A stretch of DNA of 64,000 nucleotides, from positions 3,837,400 to 3,901,399 of the forward strand of contig CM065177.1 in NCBI GenBank assembly GCA_033026295.1. The letters are read 5' to 3'. This stretch comes from Channa striata (lineage: Eukaryota > Chordata > Actinopteri > Anabantiformes > Channidae). The notes under the pieces are model-generated. The model was not told where the DNA came from. It made no database searches and saw only the letters and a list, made by a program, of their open reading frames with translations. Shown piece by piece: positions 62,501 through 64,000 of the stretch. Made by a program: the position numbers and the translations under genes. How positions within the stretch are numbered: the first letter of the stretch is position 1; every line of letters starts with the position of its first letter.

Positions 62501-63320
62501 TTGTACAAAAAATAATGCAAAGCTTGACAGACTCTCATCTAATTATCTTCCAACTGACTGTACCAACTCATCCAATTTCCAGATAATTCAAAGGTTTTCA
62601 TAGTTTTGTTTTGCATGAATATTTAAGGTTTGCCATTTTCCTCAATAAATAAATTTGCTAAATTAGGTTAACTTTATCTAGTTTTAGGACTTGTGTCATT
62701 TATTAGTAATTTTTGCAGAAATAGAAAGGTAACTCATGAAGCAGGAATAGCCATGTCTGGTCCTCTGTGCCCCTGCCTCGTTTATTTTCAAACTATTCCT
62801 CCCCAACCCACCGCTTTCAGCTTCTAATTGACTAAACACATGTAGATATAAAAAGTAAAGCGCACTCCAGGGTCAGGGTTGACTACCCATGTTCTAACAG
62901 GTTAACAAGGAGGCTGCTGTTTAGTTTAACTTTAGATTTTGTTAATATTACAGCAGTACATTAGTGTCTGTCATGCTCAAACAGCTCACCATTCTTCACA
63001 ACGTTTGGCAGGTTGCGACGTTCATACTGCAGAAGATTCTGTTGGATGACACAGGGCTGGCATACATATGTCAGACTTATGAACGTTTCTCCCACGTGGC
63101 CATGATCCTTGTAAGTTTGAGAAACATCTGAATTTATTTAATTCTGCAATCCTTGTCTCTCTGCACAGTGTGACCCTTGGCATCAATTATAAGTTGTTCT
63201 GTGAGCAGTGATTTTCTTGCTTTTGCAGGGCAAAATGGTGCTGCAGCTCTCTAAAGAACCATCTGCACGCCTGCTGAAGCATGTTGTTCGCTGCTACCTT
63301 CGCCTCTCGGATAATCTCAG
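59595..63320 (+). CDS. cnot9: CCR4-NOT complex subunit 9 (partial, 3' end outside window)
   Basis: CNOT9 (RQCD1/CAF40) is the armadillo-repeat subunit of the CCR4-NOT deadenylase that docks mRNA-silencing partners. Coding exons: 59595-59612 (MLATGA), 60209-60394, 60484-60599, 61275-61384, 61492-61601, 63012-63110 and 63229-63320. Phases are consistent, and about 237 residues of an expected ~300 are present. Sequence is nearly identical to the vertebrate protein as remembered: [113 protein letters not shown]. The last exon visible ends at a GTAGAA donor. Two residues differ from the family consensus (Cys in LWHSCGT, Leu in SDNLR). The remaining exon(s) lie right of 64000. Confidence 0.95.
61655..62245. 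mobile_element. Possible decayed DNA-transposon remnant in a cnot9 intron
   Basis: Stretches such as cagacccaaatcataaaact and ccatgtccaagttttacagc recall antisense transposase sequence of Tc1/mariner-type fish elements. No clear motif block or terminal repeat was found, so this is a weak call. Confidence 0.25.
62246..63011. other. cnot9 intron, right half
   Basis: No exon found. A short diverged fragment at about 62255-62390 (tactttaccaactaagccta) resembles the end of the dispersed repeat at 30310-30592. The rest is AT-rich intron sequence. Confidence 0.4.
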
Positions 63321-64000
63321 GTAGAAGTGGTCACCAGTAGTTGCCACTAGGAGGAGCCATGATATAACCATATTATAACATATGGTAACGCTTGGTGAAA
63401 TAGCTTGTCAGACCACGGCTGCTGATCATAATGATTGATTTTTTTTTTTTTTTAGAAATCAATGAAGTCAAAAATATTTAGTGGTTACAGTCACACAGAT
63501 AATATAATATATATATATATATAACATATGAGTTAACCTTAAATATATATTGAGCATCCATGCTAAACTCAGAAGAGGTTATCAGATCTTTTTGAAATAT
63601 TAAAACCACAATGAAACAGTTTGCTTAGCAGATATTCTGCACATAACAAACTGAAAGAGTGACCAAAACTGTAATATTACCTCACTACACAGTTTACAGT
63701 TATAATGTAGTTTCAGTCTGGTGGTTAAGCTATAGTCCATTATGAGGAGACCTTTAAGTAATATCAATAATGCATATCAGAAAAGCATATAGCTGATGAG
63801 AGGTTGTCCTTTAAATGTAGTATAACTTTGACTTCCATAGTATACCCTAGAAAGTCCGCACTTGCTGGCTACTTCATTAGGTACACTGTTACAATCTCAT
63901 ACAATACAGCAGCTGCTACTATGTTTATAATTTTACAAGTTCAAACTTTCAGAAAGGTGAGACTGTATGTTCATTATTAATGTTATAAAGGGTGGCAAAG
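63321..64000. other. cnot9: cnot9 intron at the window edge
   Basis: No exon seen. A T-run at about 63439-63454 and a short TA microsatellite near 63504-63525 are present. The next cnot9 exon is expected beyond the window. Confidence 0.5.

Overview
The window is nuclear DNA from a ray-finned (teleost) fish. Multi-exon genes with GT-AG introns, mostly 80-1500 bp long, encode proteins that align residue by residue with vertebrate families as I remember them. The non-coding DNA carries typical teleost dispersed repeats. No bacterial, organellar or viral gene set is present, and I see no previously undescribed system. Exon boundaries were placed by hand from splice signals, reading phase and similarity to remembered family members; no search or alignment was run.

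Layout from left to right: (1) 1-6.7 kb, two tandem minus-strand copies of a small Pro/Gly/His-rich, PRR13-like gene. The left copy runs off the window and the right copy is complete. (2) 9.5-18.1 kb, minus strand, lanosterol synthase (lss), 22 coding exons. (3) 18.75-33.07 kb, minus strand, mcm3ap (GANP), 28 coding exons, with an AT-repeat block in an intron near its 3' end. (4) 34.3-35.4 kb, plus strand, ybey, 4 exons, head-to-head with mcm3ap. (5) 37.3-57.9 kb, minus strand, usp37, 23 coding exons. Its large introns hold a decayed BEL/Pao-type retrotransposon, a second LTR fragment of the same family, a Tc1-like remnant, a SINE and an L2-like tail. (6) 59.6 kb to past the right edge, plus strand, cnot9, first 7 coding exons, head-to-head with usp37.

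The order lss-mcm3ap-ybey is that of human 21q22.3, and usp37-cnot9 is the pair found at human 2q35. The two blocks meet tail-to-tail between ybey and usp37 (about 35.6-37.2 kb). The genes are unrelated housekeeping functions: sterol cyclisation, mRNA export, mitochondrial ribosome maturation, cell-cycle deubiquitination and mRNA deadenylation. They are linked by position and shared promoters, not by pathway.

The most useful observations are: two one-base deletions that break the reading frames of lss (exon 17) and mcm3ap (exon 9), both at short homopolymers and therefore probably consensus errors; tandem PRR13-like paralogs that expanded different minisatellites in the same exon; two divergent promoter regions; and a nested repeat in the BEL-type LTR whose unfilled counterpart lies in another intron of the same gene.
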